From contig PLTZ01000019.1 in assembly GCA_003164715.1 (NCBI GenBank), positions 84,419 through 148,418 of the forward strand: a stretch of 64,000 nt of DNA, written 5' to 3'. Each line of letters begins with the position of its first letter. The stretch's first letter is position 1. This document shows positions 1 through 9,002 of this stretch, one piece after another. The position numbers and the translations under genes are program-made. The notes under the pieces are model-generated. The model was not told the DNA's origin. It saw nothing but the letters and a program-made list of their open reading frames with translations, and ran no database searches. This stretch comes from Opitutaceae bacterium. GTDB taxonomy: Bacteria; Verrucomicrobiota; Verrucomicrobiia; Opitutales; Opitutaceae.

Positions 1-2
1 TG

Positions 3-308
3 GCGCGCATCACGCAGGACATCCCCCCCTTCGTGATGGCGGCGGAGCGCGACGAGGTCGCGGGCCTGAACCTCGTCGGCCTGCGGCGCCGGGGTGTTGC
101 GCGCGAGGCGATCAAGGAGATCAAGGAGGCCTTCCGCCTCGTGTATTTCAGCAAGGGGAACATCCGGGACGTCGCGAGGCAGGCGGTCGCGTCCGGGCGC
201 TTCAGGTCCGCCGAGGCGACCCGCTTCCTCGAGTTCATCACGAAGGGCACCCGCGGTATCGCGCGCGCCAGGATCGCCGAGACCGCCGCCGAAGGGGGCG
301 GGGAGTGA
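3..308 (+). CDS. lpxA: UDP-N-acetylglucosamine acyltransferase LpxA, C-terminal part (truncated by window edge)
   Basis: Frame is open to the window start (ARITQDIPPFVMAAERDEVAGLNLVGLRRRGVAREAIKEIKEAFRLVYFS), typical of the LpxA C-terminal helical domain. Confidence 0.8.
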   Translation, partial: ARITQDIPPFVMAAERDEVAGLNLVGLRRRGVAREAIKEIKEAFRLVYFSKGNIRDVARQAVASGRFRSAEATRFLEFITKGTRGIARARIAETAAEGGGE

Positions 309-1246
309 GCCGGCGAGAGCCCTTGAAGGAAGGGATCGTCATCACCTGCGGGGACCCGTCCGGGATAGGCCCCGAGATCGTCTCGGCATGGCTTGCGGCG
401 AATCCCGCCGAGGCGAAGGCGGTCGCGGTCGTCGGGCCGGCCCGCTGGCTTGCGACGCTCCCTAAAGGGCCGCAGACGATCGCCGTCGGGATGGAGGACT
501 ACGCGGCCGAACTGGGAAGGCCGACCGGCGAGGGGTCGCTGGTGGCCTGGGCGGCGCTCGAGCGCGCCGCCGCGCTCTGCCGGTCCGGGGAGTTTGCCGG
601 GGTCGTGACGGCGCCCGTCAGCAAGGAGCGGATGGCCGCGATCGGCTGGGGGTTCCCCGGGCACACCGAGTTCTTCGCCGCCCGATGGGGCGGGGAGCCG
701 ACGATGGCGTTCTGCGGCGGAAGGCTCCGGGTAGCGCTCGTGACGTGGCACATCCCGCTTCGCGAGGTGCCGGCGGCGCTCACGGCCGCGAGCCTCGGGC
801 GGGCAGTCGCCGCCGCCGACGAGCTCGCCCGCGCGGAGGGCGTGGCGGCGCCGCGGATCGGGGTCTGCGGGCTCAACCCCCACGCGGGCGAGGGCGGCCT
901 CATCGGCACCGAGGAGCGCGACACGATCGATCCGATCCTGGACGCGCTGCGCCCCGCGCACCCCGGCCTCTCACGCTGCCAGCCTGCGGACACCCTCTTC
1001 GGCCGGCAGCTGCGGGGCGAGTTCGACGTGTGCGTCGCCCTCTACCACGACCAGGGCCTGGCGCCGCTCAAGGCCGTCGACTTCGAGGAAGCGGTGAACG
1101 TGACCCTCGGCCTGGGGCACGTGCGGACGAGCCCCGACCACGGCACGGCGTTCGGGATCGCGGGCCGGGGCGTCGCCAGTCCCCGCAGCTTCTCGAACGC
1201 CGTCGCGGTCGCCCGGCGCTTGATTCGGGCCCGGGTTGGGCGATAG
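305..1246 (+). CDS. pdxA: 4-hydroxythreonine-4-phosphate dehydrogenase
   Basis: GTG start overlapping the lpxA stop (GTGA); ITCGDPSGIGPEI, PGHTEFFA, CGLNPHAGEGG, ALYHDQGLAPLK motifs. Confidence 0.95.
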   Translation: MSRREPLKEGIVITCGDPSGIGPEIVSAWLAANPAEAKAVAVVGPARWLATLPKGPQTIAVGMEDYAAELGRPTGEGSLVAWAALERAAALCRSGEFAGVVTAPVSKERMAAIGWGFPGHTEFFAARWGGEPTMAFCGGRLRVALVTWHIPLREVPAALTAASLGRAVAAADELARAEGVAAPRIGVCGLNPHAGEGGLIGTEERDTIDPILDALRPAHPGLSRCQPADTLFGRQLRGEFDVCVALYHDQGLAPLKAVDFEEAVNVTLGLGHVRTSPDHGTAFGIAGRGVASPRSFSNAVAVARRLIRARVGR

Positions 1247-1256
1247 TGCCGCACCG

Positions 1257-1643
1257 ATGCCCGAAACAACCGCCCTGACGCCTCCCCCAAGCCCGCCCGC
1301 GCCCCGTGAGGGTGGGGAGGGCCTGGTGCGCCTCACGCAGGCCGCGGGCAACAAGGTGCGCGCGCTGATCGCGCGCGATAACCAGGGCGAATTTCTGAGG
1401 GTCGCCATCACCGGGGGCGGGTGCAACGGCTTGAGCTACAAGCTGAAGTTCGCCTCGGAGCCCAAACGGGGCGACATCCTGGTCAGGTCGGCCGGGGTCC
1501 CGGTGATCGTTGACCCGAGGACCGCCCTCTACCTGAAGGGCACGGTGCTCGATTACTCCACCCAGCTGATCGCGGGCGGATTCAAGTTCAGCAACCCGAA
1601 CGCGAAGGCGAGCTGCTCCTGCGGCGAAAGCTTCAGCGTTTAG
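1257..1643 (+). CDS. HesB/IscA-family iron-sulfur cluster assembly/insertion protein
   Basis: LTQAAGNKVRALI...GGGCNGLSYKL...CSCGESF with the conserved three Cys; ATG at 1257 preferred over TTG at 1236. Confidence 0.9.
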   Translation: MPETTALTPPPSPPAPREGGEGLVRLTQAAGNKVRALIARDNQGEFLRVAITGGGCNGLSYKLKFASEPKRGDILVRSAGVPVIVDPRTALYLKGTVLDYSTQLIAGGFKFSNPNAKASCSCGESFSV

Positions 1644-1710
1644 GTGTTGTGTTCGAGTCGGTTTCAGACGAGCGTCCCCGGACTCTACACACCCAGCAGC
1701 GTAATCATTG

Positions 1711-2376
1711 ATGGCCATACCGACTCCCTCGGCCGCCCCAGGCGGCAATCGTCCGAACGGACAATATCAGCGCCGCAACAACGATCCGTTCGCGAGCATA
1801 CGCCGCAACCACCGTATAAAGGTCCCGCAGGTGCGGGTGATTTCGCCGGAGGGCAAGCAGCTCGGCATCCTCGACACGCCGAAGGCCGTCAACCTCGCGC
1901 TCGAGGTGGGGCTCGACCTGGTCGAGGTGGCGCCGAACGCGACGCCCGTCCCCGTCTGCCGGATCATGGACTTTGGCAAGTACGTCTACGAGGAGTCGAA
2001 GAAGCACTCCCATGCGAAGTCGACCGCGAGCAAGATCAAGGAGATCGAGTTCACGGCGCGCATCGCGCCGAATGACTTCAACACGAAGCTGCGCCACGCC
2101 GAGGAGTTTCTCGACCACGGCAACAAGGTGAAGCTGCGGCTCAAGTTCCGCGGCCGCGAGATGGCCCACACGGAGCTCGGCTTCGAGGTGATGAAGAGGG
2201 CGGTCGCCGAGCTCGCGGGCATGGGCCATCCGGACGCCGACCCGAAGCTGATCGGGCGCAACATCCACGTCATGCTCACGCCCCTGCCGGCGAACAAGCG
2301 CAAGGCGCGGTTCCACGTCAAGGGCGCCGAGGGCGAGGACGAGACGCCGCCTTCGGCCTCGCGGGCGGAGGCCTGA
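1711..2376 (+). CDS. infC: translation initiation factor IF-3
   Basis: NHRIKVPQVRVISPEGKQLGILDTPKAVNLALEVGLDLVEVAPNA...PVCRIMDFGKY. Confidence 0.95.
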   Translation: MAIPTPSAAPGGNRPNGQYQRRNNDPFASIRRNHRIKVPQVRVISPEGKQLGILDTPKAVNLALEVGLDLVEVAPNATPVPVCRIMDFGKYVYEESKKHSHAKSTASKIKEIEFTARIAPNDFNTKLRHAEEFLDHGNKVKLRLKFRGREMAHTELGFEVMKRAVAELAGMGHPDADPKLIGRNIHVMLTPLPANKRKARFHVKGAEGEDETPPSASRAEA

Positions 2377-2389
2377 GCCCGGCGCGGCC

Positions 2390-3493
2390 ATGCGCCCGGC
2401 GGCACTCATCCTTCTCCTCCTTCCGGCGATCCTCTCGGCCTCCGAGGCTGCGGAGCTCACGTCGGTCCGCAACAAGGGGATCGACTACGTGGCCCTCGAC
2501 GAAGGCGCGGCCCGCCTCGGGCTCCGGCTCGAGCGCTCGATCCCGCCCTCGACCGTCATGCTCAAGAACGGCGCGCAGCCGGTGGCCCGCCTGGCCGACC
2601 GCAGCCGCGAGACCGACATCCTGGGCCTGCGGGTCTTCTTCGGAGACCCCGTGATCGAGCGCGGCGGCCGGTTCTACGTGAGCCGCACCGACTTCACCCT
2701 GCGCCTGGTCCCGCGCCTTCGGCCCGAGCGCTGCGGGACGCCGCCGCGGCCGCCGCGGGTGATCGCGATAGACCCCGGTCACGGCGGCCTCGACAACGGG
2801 ACCGAGAACCCGAAGCTCGGCACGGTCGAGAAGACGTACACACTCGACGTGTCGCTGCGGCTCAAGCAGCTCCTGGAGCAGGCCGGCTACACGGTCGTCA
2901 TGACCCGCCAGTCGGATGCCACGGTCGAGAAGCAGTTCCGCTCCGAGATCGCGAACCAGGCGGGCGCCGACCTCATGGTGAGCGTTCACTTCAACTCGCT
3001 GTACCCGAATACCAGGACCACCGGGGTGGAGCTCATGCTCTTCCCCCCTAAGTCGCAGCGCTCCGCGGACTCGTGGAGCCCCGGGAAGAAGGACGACCAC
3101 CAGGACACCGGCGAGCCGATCAACGCGTTTGACGCCTGGAACACGGTCCTCGCGGGGTCGCTGCACCGCCGGCTCCTCGACGCGATGCGCGACGGCGACC
3201 GGGGCGAGAAGTTCGAGCACCTCGGGGCGCTGCGGGGCCTCAGGTGCCCGGGCGTGCTCGTGGAGCCCGCCTTCCTCTCGAGCGACGCCGAGGGCGCGCG
3301 CCTCGCGACCCCCGCCTATCGCGACCAGATAGCGGCGGCCATTCTCGCGGGGATCCAGGACTACGCCGGGATCCTGCGGCGCTTAAGTCCCGCGCAGGTG
3401 CAGCCCGCGCCCTCGGGGCCGCCTGCGCAGGCGTCCGCCCCGGCGCCAGTCCCGGCCGCGAGGTCCCAGCCGACGCGGCCCGCCGGCCCGTGA
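2390..3493 (+). CDS. N-acetylmuramoyl-L-alanine amidase (Amidase_3 family), secreted
   Basis: Signal peptide; IAIDPGHGGLDNGTENPKLGTVEKTYTLDVSLRLK, SVHFNSL, VEPAFLSS motifs. Confidence 0.9.
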   Translation: MRPAALILLLLPAILSASEAAELTSVRNKGIDYVALDEGAARLGLRLERSIPPSTVMLKNGAQPVARLADRSRETDILGLRVFFGDPVIERGGRFYVSRTDFTLRLVPRLRPERCGTPPRPPRVIAIDPGHGGLDNGTENPKLGTVEKTYTLDVSLRLKQLLEQAGYTVVMTRQSDATVEKQFRSEIANQAGADLMVSVHFNSLYPNTRTTGVELMLFPPKSQRSADSWSPGKKDDHQDTGEPINAFDAWNTVLAGSLHRRLLDAMRDGDRGEKFEHLGALRGLRCPGVLVEPAFLSSDAEGARLATPAYRDQIAAAILAGIQDYAGILRRLSPAQVQPAPSGPPAQASAPAPVPAARSQPTRPAGP

Positions 3494-4608
3494 CGGGGGC
3501 GAGGAAGGTCTCCCCCGAGGACGCCCGCCGTTTCCTGAGGCGGGTGCACCACTTCGACGCCAGGCTGCCCGACGTCGCGGCCGCGCTGGCCTACCACGGC
3601 TACATCCAGATCGACCCCATCAACGTGTGCGGGCGGATGCACGACCACATCCTTCGCAACCGGGTCGAGGGCTACGCGGAGGGGGGGCTCATGCGCCACC
3701 TCCACGGCCCGGGTCCGGCCCGATGGCTGGAGCCGGGGCAGCGCTCCGCGTTCGAGCACCATCTTCCCTCGACCCGCATCCTCGCCGCGTTCCCCCTGGA
3801 CGCCTGGCCCCACCTGCAGTCCGCCATGCGCGCCCGAGCGAGACTGCCGGGGGCGTGGTCGGGCCAGCTGACGCCGCGCGAAAGGGAGCTTGCGGCGCGC
3901 ATGATGGAGCGGTTCGCCGCGAGCGGCGCGCTGGGGTCGGAGTCCTTTGAGGACGACCGCAGGGGCACGAGGGTCTGGGGCGCCGCAACGCTCGCCAAGG
4001 CGACGCTGCAGAAGCTCTTCTTCCACGGGCGCCTGCTGATCGTCGGCCGGCAGAACAACCGAAGGCTCTACGACCTTCCCGAGCGGGTGCTTCCCGGCAG
4101 CGTGCTGGCGGCGCCCGAGCCCGGAGCCAGGGAGACGCAGCGGTGGCTCGCGGTGACGCGCCTTCGCCAGCACCGCCTGGTGGCGCTCAGGCGGGGCGAG
4201 GCCGCGCTCGTGGGGGACCTGGCCCAGCCGATCGAAGTGGAGGGATGCCCGGCGCTCTTCTGCCTTAAGTCAGACCTCCATTGGCTCGACGAGCCGCAGG
4301 GCGACGGCGCGGCGGCGGCCCCGCTGCTGCTGGCCCCGCTTGATCCGGTCATCTACGACCGGCGGGTGGTTCGCCACTTATGGAAGTTCAACTACACGTG
4401 GGAGGCCTATGTGCCGCCGGCCAAGCGGAAGCGGGGCCACTACGCGCTCCCCGTGCTCTCTGGCACGGAGCTCGTGGGCCACGTCGACCTGAAGGCGGAC
4501 CGGGAGCGCCGCCGGCTCGCCGTGGTCTCGCGCGGCGTTCGGCGCGGGCACGCCGCCGCGCCCGCGGTCAGGGAGCTGGCCCGGTTTCTGGGCCTTGGGC
4601 CGGCGTAG
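3490..4608 (+). CDS. winged-helix HTH_42 (AlkZ/YcaQ-like) DNA glycosylase family protein
   Basis: HHFDARLPDVAAALAYHGYIQIDPINVCGRMHDHILRNRV...LDPVIYDRRVVRHLWKFNYTWEAYVPPAKRKRGHYALPVL; GTG start overlapping the amidase stop (GTGA). Confidence 0.8.
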   Translation: MTGARKVSPEDARRFLRRVHHFDARLPDVAAALAYHGYIQIDPINVCGRMHDHILRNRVEGYAEGGLMRHLHGPGPARWLEPGQRSAFEHHLPSTRILAAFPLDAWPHLQSAMRARARLPGAWSGQLTPRERELAARMMERFAASGALGSESFEDDRRGTRVWGAATLAKATLQKLFFHGRLLIVGRQNNRRLYDLPERVLPGSVLAAPEPGARETQRWLAVTRLRQHRLVALRRGEAALVGDLAQPIEVEGCPALFCLKSDLHWLDEPQGDGAAAAPLLLAPLDPVIYDRRVVRHLWKFNYTWEAYVPPAKRKRGHYALPVLSGTELVGHVDLKADRERRRLAVVSRGVRRGHAAAPAVRELARFLGLGPA

Positions 4609-4609
4609 C

Positions 4610-5281
4610 CTACGACGCCGCGGCCGCGACCTGGCCCGCGGCCCGGGCCGGCTCGAACCACTGGGAGGGTTCGCTGCCGCGGGCGAACTCCGGGCACTCC
4701 TCCTCCAGCAGCATGCGCAGGCGCTCGCGGGCCCTGGCGATGCGGCTCTTCACGGTGCCTACGTTGATGCCGAGCTCCCCGGCGATCTCCTCGTAGGACT
4801 GGTCGAGGACGCTGCGCATGGTCAGGATCCGCCGGTACGACGACTCGAGCCTCTCCATGCACGTCTCGACCGCGTCCGCGAATTCGCCGCGGGAGGCCTC
4901 CTGCGAGGGGTCGGGATCCGCCGCGGACAGCAGTTCGGAGAAGGTCGAGTCGCCGGACTCGCCGATCTTCGCGTCAAGCGACAGGGTCGAGTGCCGGCGG
5001 CGCCTGAAGAAGTACCAGTAGCGGTTCCTCGCCAGGTTGACCGCGATCCGGTGCAGCCAGGTCGCGACGGACGCGTCCCCGCGAAACGCCGAAAGGCCCC
5101 GATGGGCCCGGATGAACGTGTCCTGGGTGATCTCCTCGGCGTCGGCGCGGTTCCTCAGGAGGGCCATCGCGGCCGCGAAGATCCGGGCCTTGTGGCGGCA
5201 CATGATTTCGACGAACGCGGACTCATCCCCGCCGTTGAACCGCTGAACGAGACTGGCATCCTCGAGTGCTTCGGCATTCAT
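4610..5281 (-). CDS. ECF-type RNA polymerase sigma factor
   Basis: Region 2 (DAEEITQDTFIRAHRGLSAFRGDASVATWLHRIAVNLARNRYWYF) and region 4 (SYEEIAGELGINVGTVKSRIARARERLR). Confidence 0.93.
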   Translation of the reverse strand: MNAEALEDASLVQRFNGGDESAFVEIMCRHKARIFAAAMALLRNRADAEEITQDTFIRAHRGLSAFRGDASVATWLHRIAVNLARNRYWYFFRRRRHSTLSLDAKIGESGDSTFSELLSAADPDPSQEASRGEFADAVETCMERLESSYRRILTMRSVLDQSYEEIAGELGINVGTVKSRIARARERLRMLLEEECPEFARGSEPSQWFEPARAAGQVAAAAS

Positions 5282-5619
5282 GCTTGCCCAATCCTGTACC
5301 TATCCCCGTGCCAGAAGCTCGAAGGGAGCCGTAAGCGATTTCTCGGCTGCGTCTTATGCTTCTAATGCCAGAAAACCTCCGCATGACGGCCGCAAATGTC
5401 GTGCGTAATGCATCTGCATCATGCCGCCGGGCCCGCAAATGGCACGAAGTAGGCTTGGGAACGGCGGCCATCGGTTACAAGATTGCGTCTTTCAAAATCA
5501 TTCGGCTTCGATGCTTGACTGACGCCCCAAACGCAGTTGTGCCTATGGGCAAGTGTAAGCAACTACAGCCTCCTCACCTGGGGGGCTTTAATTCGGAAGA
5601 GTTAATCCAAGTAACACCT

Positions 5620-8600
5620 ATGAAATCGACGTTCCCATCTCTGAGATGGACCTTTGCCGGGGCCGTGGCCTTGGCCTTCGCAGCAACAACGAGCATGTTC
5701 GCCCAGGGCGTGACGACCTCCGGGATCTCCGGCTTCGTGACGAACAAGACCGGCCAGCCCGTCACCGGGGCGACCGTGACGGCCGTCCTCGACGCGACCG
5801 GCGCCCGCTATACGGCGACCGTCCGCCCGACCGGCCAGTACTCGCTCTCCGGCCTTACGAGCGGAGGCCCGTACACGGTCACCGCGACGGCCACGGGACT
5901 GCCCGCTGCCGAGAAGAAGGACGTCTATCTGAACCTTGGCGAAACGGCCGCGATTGATCTTGAGGTATCGACGGAGATCGTCCGCCTGGAGGCCGTCAAC
6001 GTGAGCGAGAGCGCCGCCAACACGACGTTTGACATGGGCTCGATGGGCACGGGCTCGAGCTTCAACACCAAGCAGATCCTCGAGGTCAGCTCGATCCGCC
6101 GCGACCTCCAGGACTTCGAGAGCCTGGATCCGCGCGCCGTCGCGCAGCAGGTCTCGCCCTCGGACCCCGCCTACACCTTCAGCGTCGCGGGCCAGAATCC
6201 CCGCGAGAACGCGATCCTGGTGGACGGCGTCTCGGCCGCCGACAACTTCGGCCTCAACTCGAACGGCTATGCCGGCCTGCGCAACCCGGTCCCGCTCGAG
6301 TGGATCGCGTCCGCGACGCTTGCCATCAACCCGTTTGACGTGGTCTACAGCGGGTTCCTGGGCGCGCTGACCGACGTCTCGCTCAAGTCCGGCACGAACG
6401 AGTTCCACGGGAGCTATTACTCGATCTACACGGGCACAAGGATGCGGGGCCCGGACCCGGTGGTGGGCGTGCTGGGTGCCCACGAGTCGACGCAGCAGCA
6501 CACGAACGGCGCCACGCTCGGCGGCCCCCTGTGGAAGGACAAGGTCTTCTTCTTCCTTGGCTATGACGCGTTCCGCCAGATTGCGGCGGCCCCGGCCCAG
6601 ATCTTCAATCCCCTCGGGTCCGCGCAGGGGCAGACCGACGTCAACGAGGTCGTTGCGGCCCTCAAGGGCGGCTACACGATCGGCGGCAAGACCTACACGT
6701 ACGACCCGGGCGCGCTAAACGCGATCAGCCACACTTGGGAGCAGAACTTCGTGGGCAAGATCGACTGGAACATCTCCGACTACCAGAAGTTCACGTTCAC
6801 CTTCCGGCACACGATCGGCGACGCGCCCGTGTTCTACAACTACACGGCGAACACCGAGACCTCGTTCGAGACGTCCTGGTACAACTCGAACCGCAGCGAC
6901 CAGTCGTACACGGCCCAGCTGAACAGCGACTGGAGCCAGATCCTACCGAACTTCCACACGGAGATCGAGGGGACCTACAAGCGCTACAACGGCACGGCGA
7001 GCCTGAACGGCCCGAAGCTTCCGGCGCTCACGATCCTGAACTTCCCGGGCTACCAGCAGAACATCAATTCGCTCGTGACGAACGGTGTATTGTTCACCGG
7101 CACCTACTGGGCCTACCAGGACAACAACATCTACACCTGGGAGCAGGAAGAGCACGCGTACGCCGACTACTCGATCGGAAACCACACGTTCAAGTTCGGC
7201 GCGCAGTTCGACCGCACGGGCTACACGGACACCTTCATCCCGAACGCGATCGGCAGCTACACGTTCTCGGACGTGACGAACTTCCTCGCGGGCAAGGCGT
7301 ACGCGTCAACGGTTGAGGTCCCTGCGACCGGCTTCACGCTGGCCTCCGACGTCTCGCACTACTACCTGCTCAACATCTCGCCCCTCATCCAGGACACCTG
7401 GAAGCCGAATTCGCACCTGACCGTGGTCGGCGGACTGCGCATGGACTACCCCTACGAGCCGCAGGATCCGGTCTTCAGCCCGGTCTTCTACAAGGCCTAC
7501 GGGTTCTCGAACTCGACGACGATGAACGGCAACTACACGATCTCGCCGCGCGTCGGGTTCAATTACACCTTCGAGACGAAGCTCCCGACGCAGGTGCGCG
7601 GCGGCGCAGGCCTGTTCCTGGGCCAGAACCCCGTGGTCTGGGTTGAGAACTCGTTTAACAACGCCGGCCAGCTGAACTCGGTCACCAACGGCGTGGCCTC
7701 CACCGCGGCGCCCTCGATCGACTACACCGACCCGAAATTCCACTGGCCCTCCTCGTGGAAGGAGAACATCGCGGTCGACAAGACGCTTCCCTGGTTTGGT
7801 CTCATCGCGACCGCGGAGATCGATCTCACGCAGGTGAACAAGGACGTCTTCTACCAGGAGACCGACCCCTACGCTCTGCCGACCTCGGGCCCGCTCACGA
7901 TGCCCGACGGGCGCCTGCGCTTCGCGGGCAACATCACGCCATCCGGCATCGGCGCGGCCTACTACCTGCCGGGCTACACGACGACCAACTTCTACAAGAG
8001 CGTCACGAGCTCGCCGACAACGCTCTACCAGAACCACGGCACGTCGGCCGCGTACGACCTGACCAACACGAGCAAGGGCGGAAGCCAGGAGTACACGGTC
8101 GAGCTCACGCGCCCGCTGCTCGACAACTGGACGGCCAGCATCGCTTACACCTACACGCACGCGACACAGGTCGATCCGTTCACGTCCTCGGTCGCCGCCT
8201 CGGGCTTCGGCGCCCAGCCGATCATCAACCCGAACGACAACATCGCGTACAAGTCGAACTACGCCGTCCCGAACAAGTTCGTGGCGACGTTCACCCGCCA
8301 GTTCAACTTCTTCAAGCAGAAGAACTCGACGACCTCCTTCTCCGCGCAGTTCCTCACGGAGACCGGCCAGGCCTACAGCTTCGTGTTCAAGGGCAACGCG
8401 GACGGCTCGGGAATCACGGGTGAGGACCTGTTCTACGTCCCCACGGGCCCGAACGACCCGAAGGTCGAGTGGCTGAGCGCGACCGAGGAGGCGAACTTCT
8501 TCAACTACCTCGCTTCGAACCCGCAGCTCAGCAAGTGGGCGGGCAAGATCGCGCCGCGCAACAGCGCGACCGCGGGCGAGCAGGCGACGCTGAACCTCCA

Positions 8601-8871
8601 CGTCGAGCAGCAGGTCCCGCTGTACTACAGGAACACGCGGGTCGTCCTCTACGCCGACTGCTTCAACTTCGCGAACCTGCTGAGCAAGAAGTGGGGCGTC
8701 GTGGACAACTTCAACAACTCGTTCGTCACCCAGACGATCGCCGGCACCAGCTACGACACGGTCACGAACAAGTACATCTACGTGTTCAACAACGGCACCC
8801 TCGGGACGCCGACGATCTACTCGGACGAGTCGCGCTGGCAGCTGCAGGTCGGCGCGAGGCTTGAGTTCTAA
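5620..8871 (+). CDS. TonB-dependent receptor, Oar-like, with N-terminal carboxypeptidase-regulatory domain
   Basis: Signal peptide, GISGFVTNKTGQPVTGATVTA regulatory-like domain, plug region (FSVAGQNPRENAILVDGVSA), long beta-rich region, C-terminal ...VGARLEF. ATG 5620 chosen as start because it begins a signal peptide. Confidence 0.88.
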   Translation: MKSTFPSLRWTFAGAVALAFAATTSMFAQGVTTSGISGFVTNKTGQPVTGATVTAVLDATGARYTATVRPTGQYSLSGLTSGGPYTVTATATGLPAAEKKDVYLNLGETAAIDLEVSTEIVRLEAVNVSESAANTTFDMGSMGTGSSFNTKQILEVSSIRRDLQDFESLDPRAVAQQVSPSDPAYTFSVAGQNPRENAILVDGVSAADNFGLNSNGYAGLRNPVPLEWIASATLAINPFDVVYSGFLGALTDVSLKSGTNEFHGSYYSIYTGTRMRGPDPVVGVLGAHESTQQHTNGATLGGPLWKDKVFFFLGYDAFRQIAAAPAQIFNPLGSAQGQTDVNEVVAALKGGYTIGGKTYTYDPGALNAISHTWEQNFVGKIDWNISDYQKFTFTFRHTIGDAPVFYNYTANTETSFETSWYNSNRSDQSYTAQLNSDWSQILPNFHTEIEGTYKRYNGTASLNGPKLPALTILNFPGYQQNINSLVTNGVLFTGTYWAYQDNNIYTWEQEEHAYADYSIGNHTFKFGAQFDRTGYTDTFIPNAIGSYTFSDVTNFLAGKAYASTVEVPATGFTLASDVSHYYLLNISPLIQDTWKPNSHLTVVGGLRMDYPYEPQDPVFSPVFYKAYGFSNSTTMNGNYTISPRVGFNYTFETKLPTQVRGGAGLFLGQNPVVWVENSFNNAGQLNSVTNGVASTAAPSIDYTDPKFHWPSSWKENIAVDKTLPWFGLIATAEIDLTQVNKDVFYQETDPYALPTSGPLTMPDGRLRFAGNITPSGIGAAYYLPGYTTTNFYKSVTSSPTTLYQNHGTSAAYDLTNTSKGGSQEYTVELTRPLLDNWTASIAYTYTHATQVDPFTSSVAASGFGAQPIINPNDNIAYKSNYAVPNKFVATFTRQFNFFKQKNSTTSFSAQFLTETGQAYSFVFKGNADGSGITGEDLFYVPTGPNDPKVEWLSATEEANFFNYLASNPQLSKWAGKIAPRNSATAGEQATLNLHVEQQVPLYYRNTRVVLYADCFNFANLLSKKWGVVDNFNNSFVTQTIAGTSYDTVTNKYIYVFNNGTLGTPTIYSDESRWQLQVGARLEF

Positions 8872-8903
8872 GCGCCTGGGTCAATCGAACCCTCGCAATT
8901 GCG

Positions 8904-8930
8904 ACGGCCGCCCCCAAAAGGGGCGGCCGT
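8904..8930 (+). terminator. perfect 11-bp stem-loop (ACGGCCGCCCC-CAAAA-GGGGCGGCCGT), putative terminator of the receptor gene
   Basis: Exact inverted repeat read directly just after the stop codon; only a weak T-run follows. Confidence 0.65.
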
Positions 8931-9002
8931 CCTGCTTTCAAGGGGCGAGCGGCGCGGCTTGTAGAAGACCCCGGGAAGCCGATAGGCTCGTGCGCTCAAA
9001 CC

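Noticed and set aside
1701-1713. AUU initiation of infC as in E. coli (autoregulated rare start)
   Set aside because: The ATT at 1707 is out of frame with infC; an in-frame ATG at 1711 is adequate.
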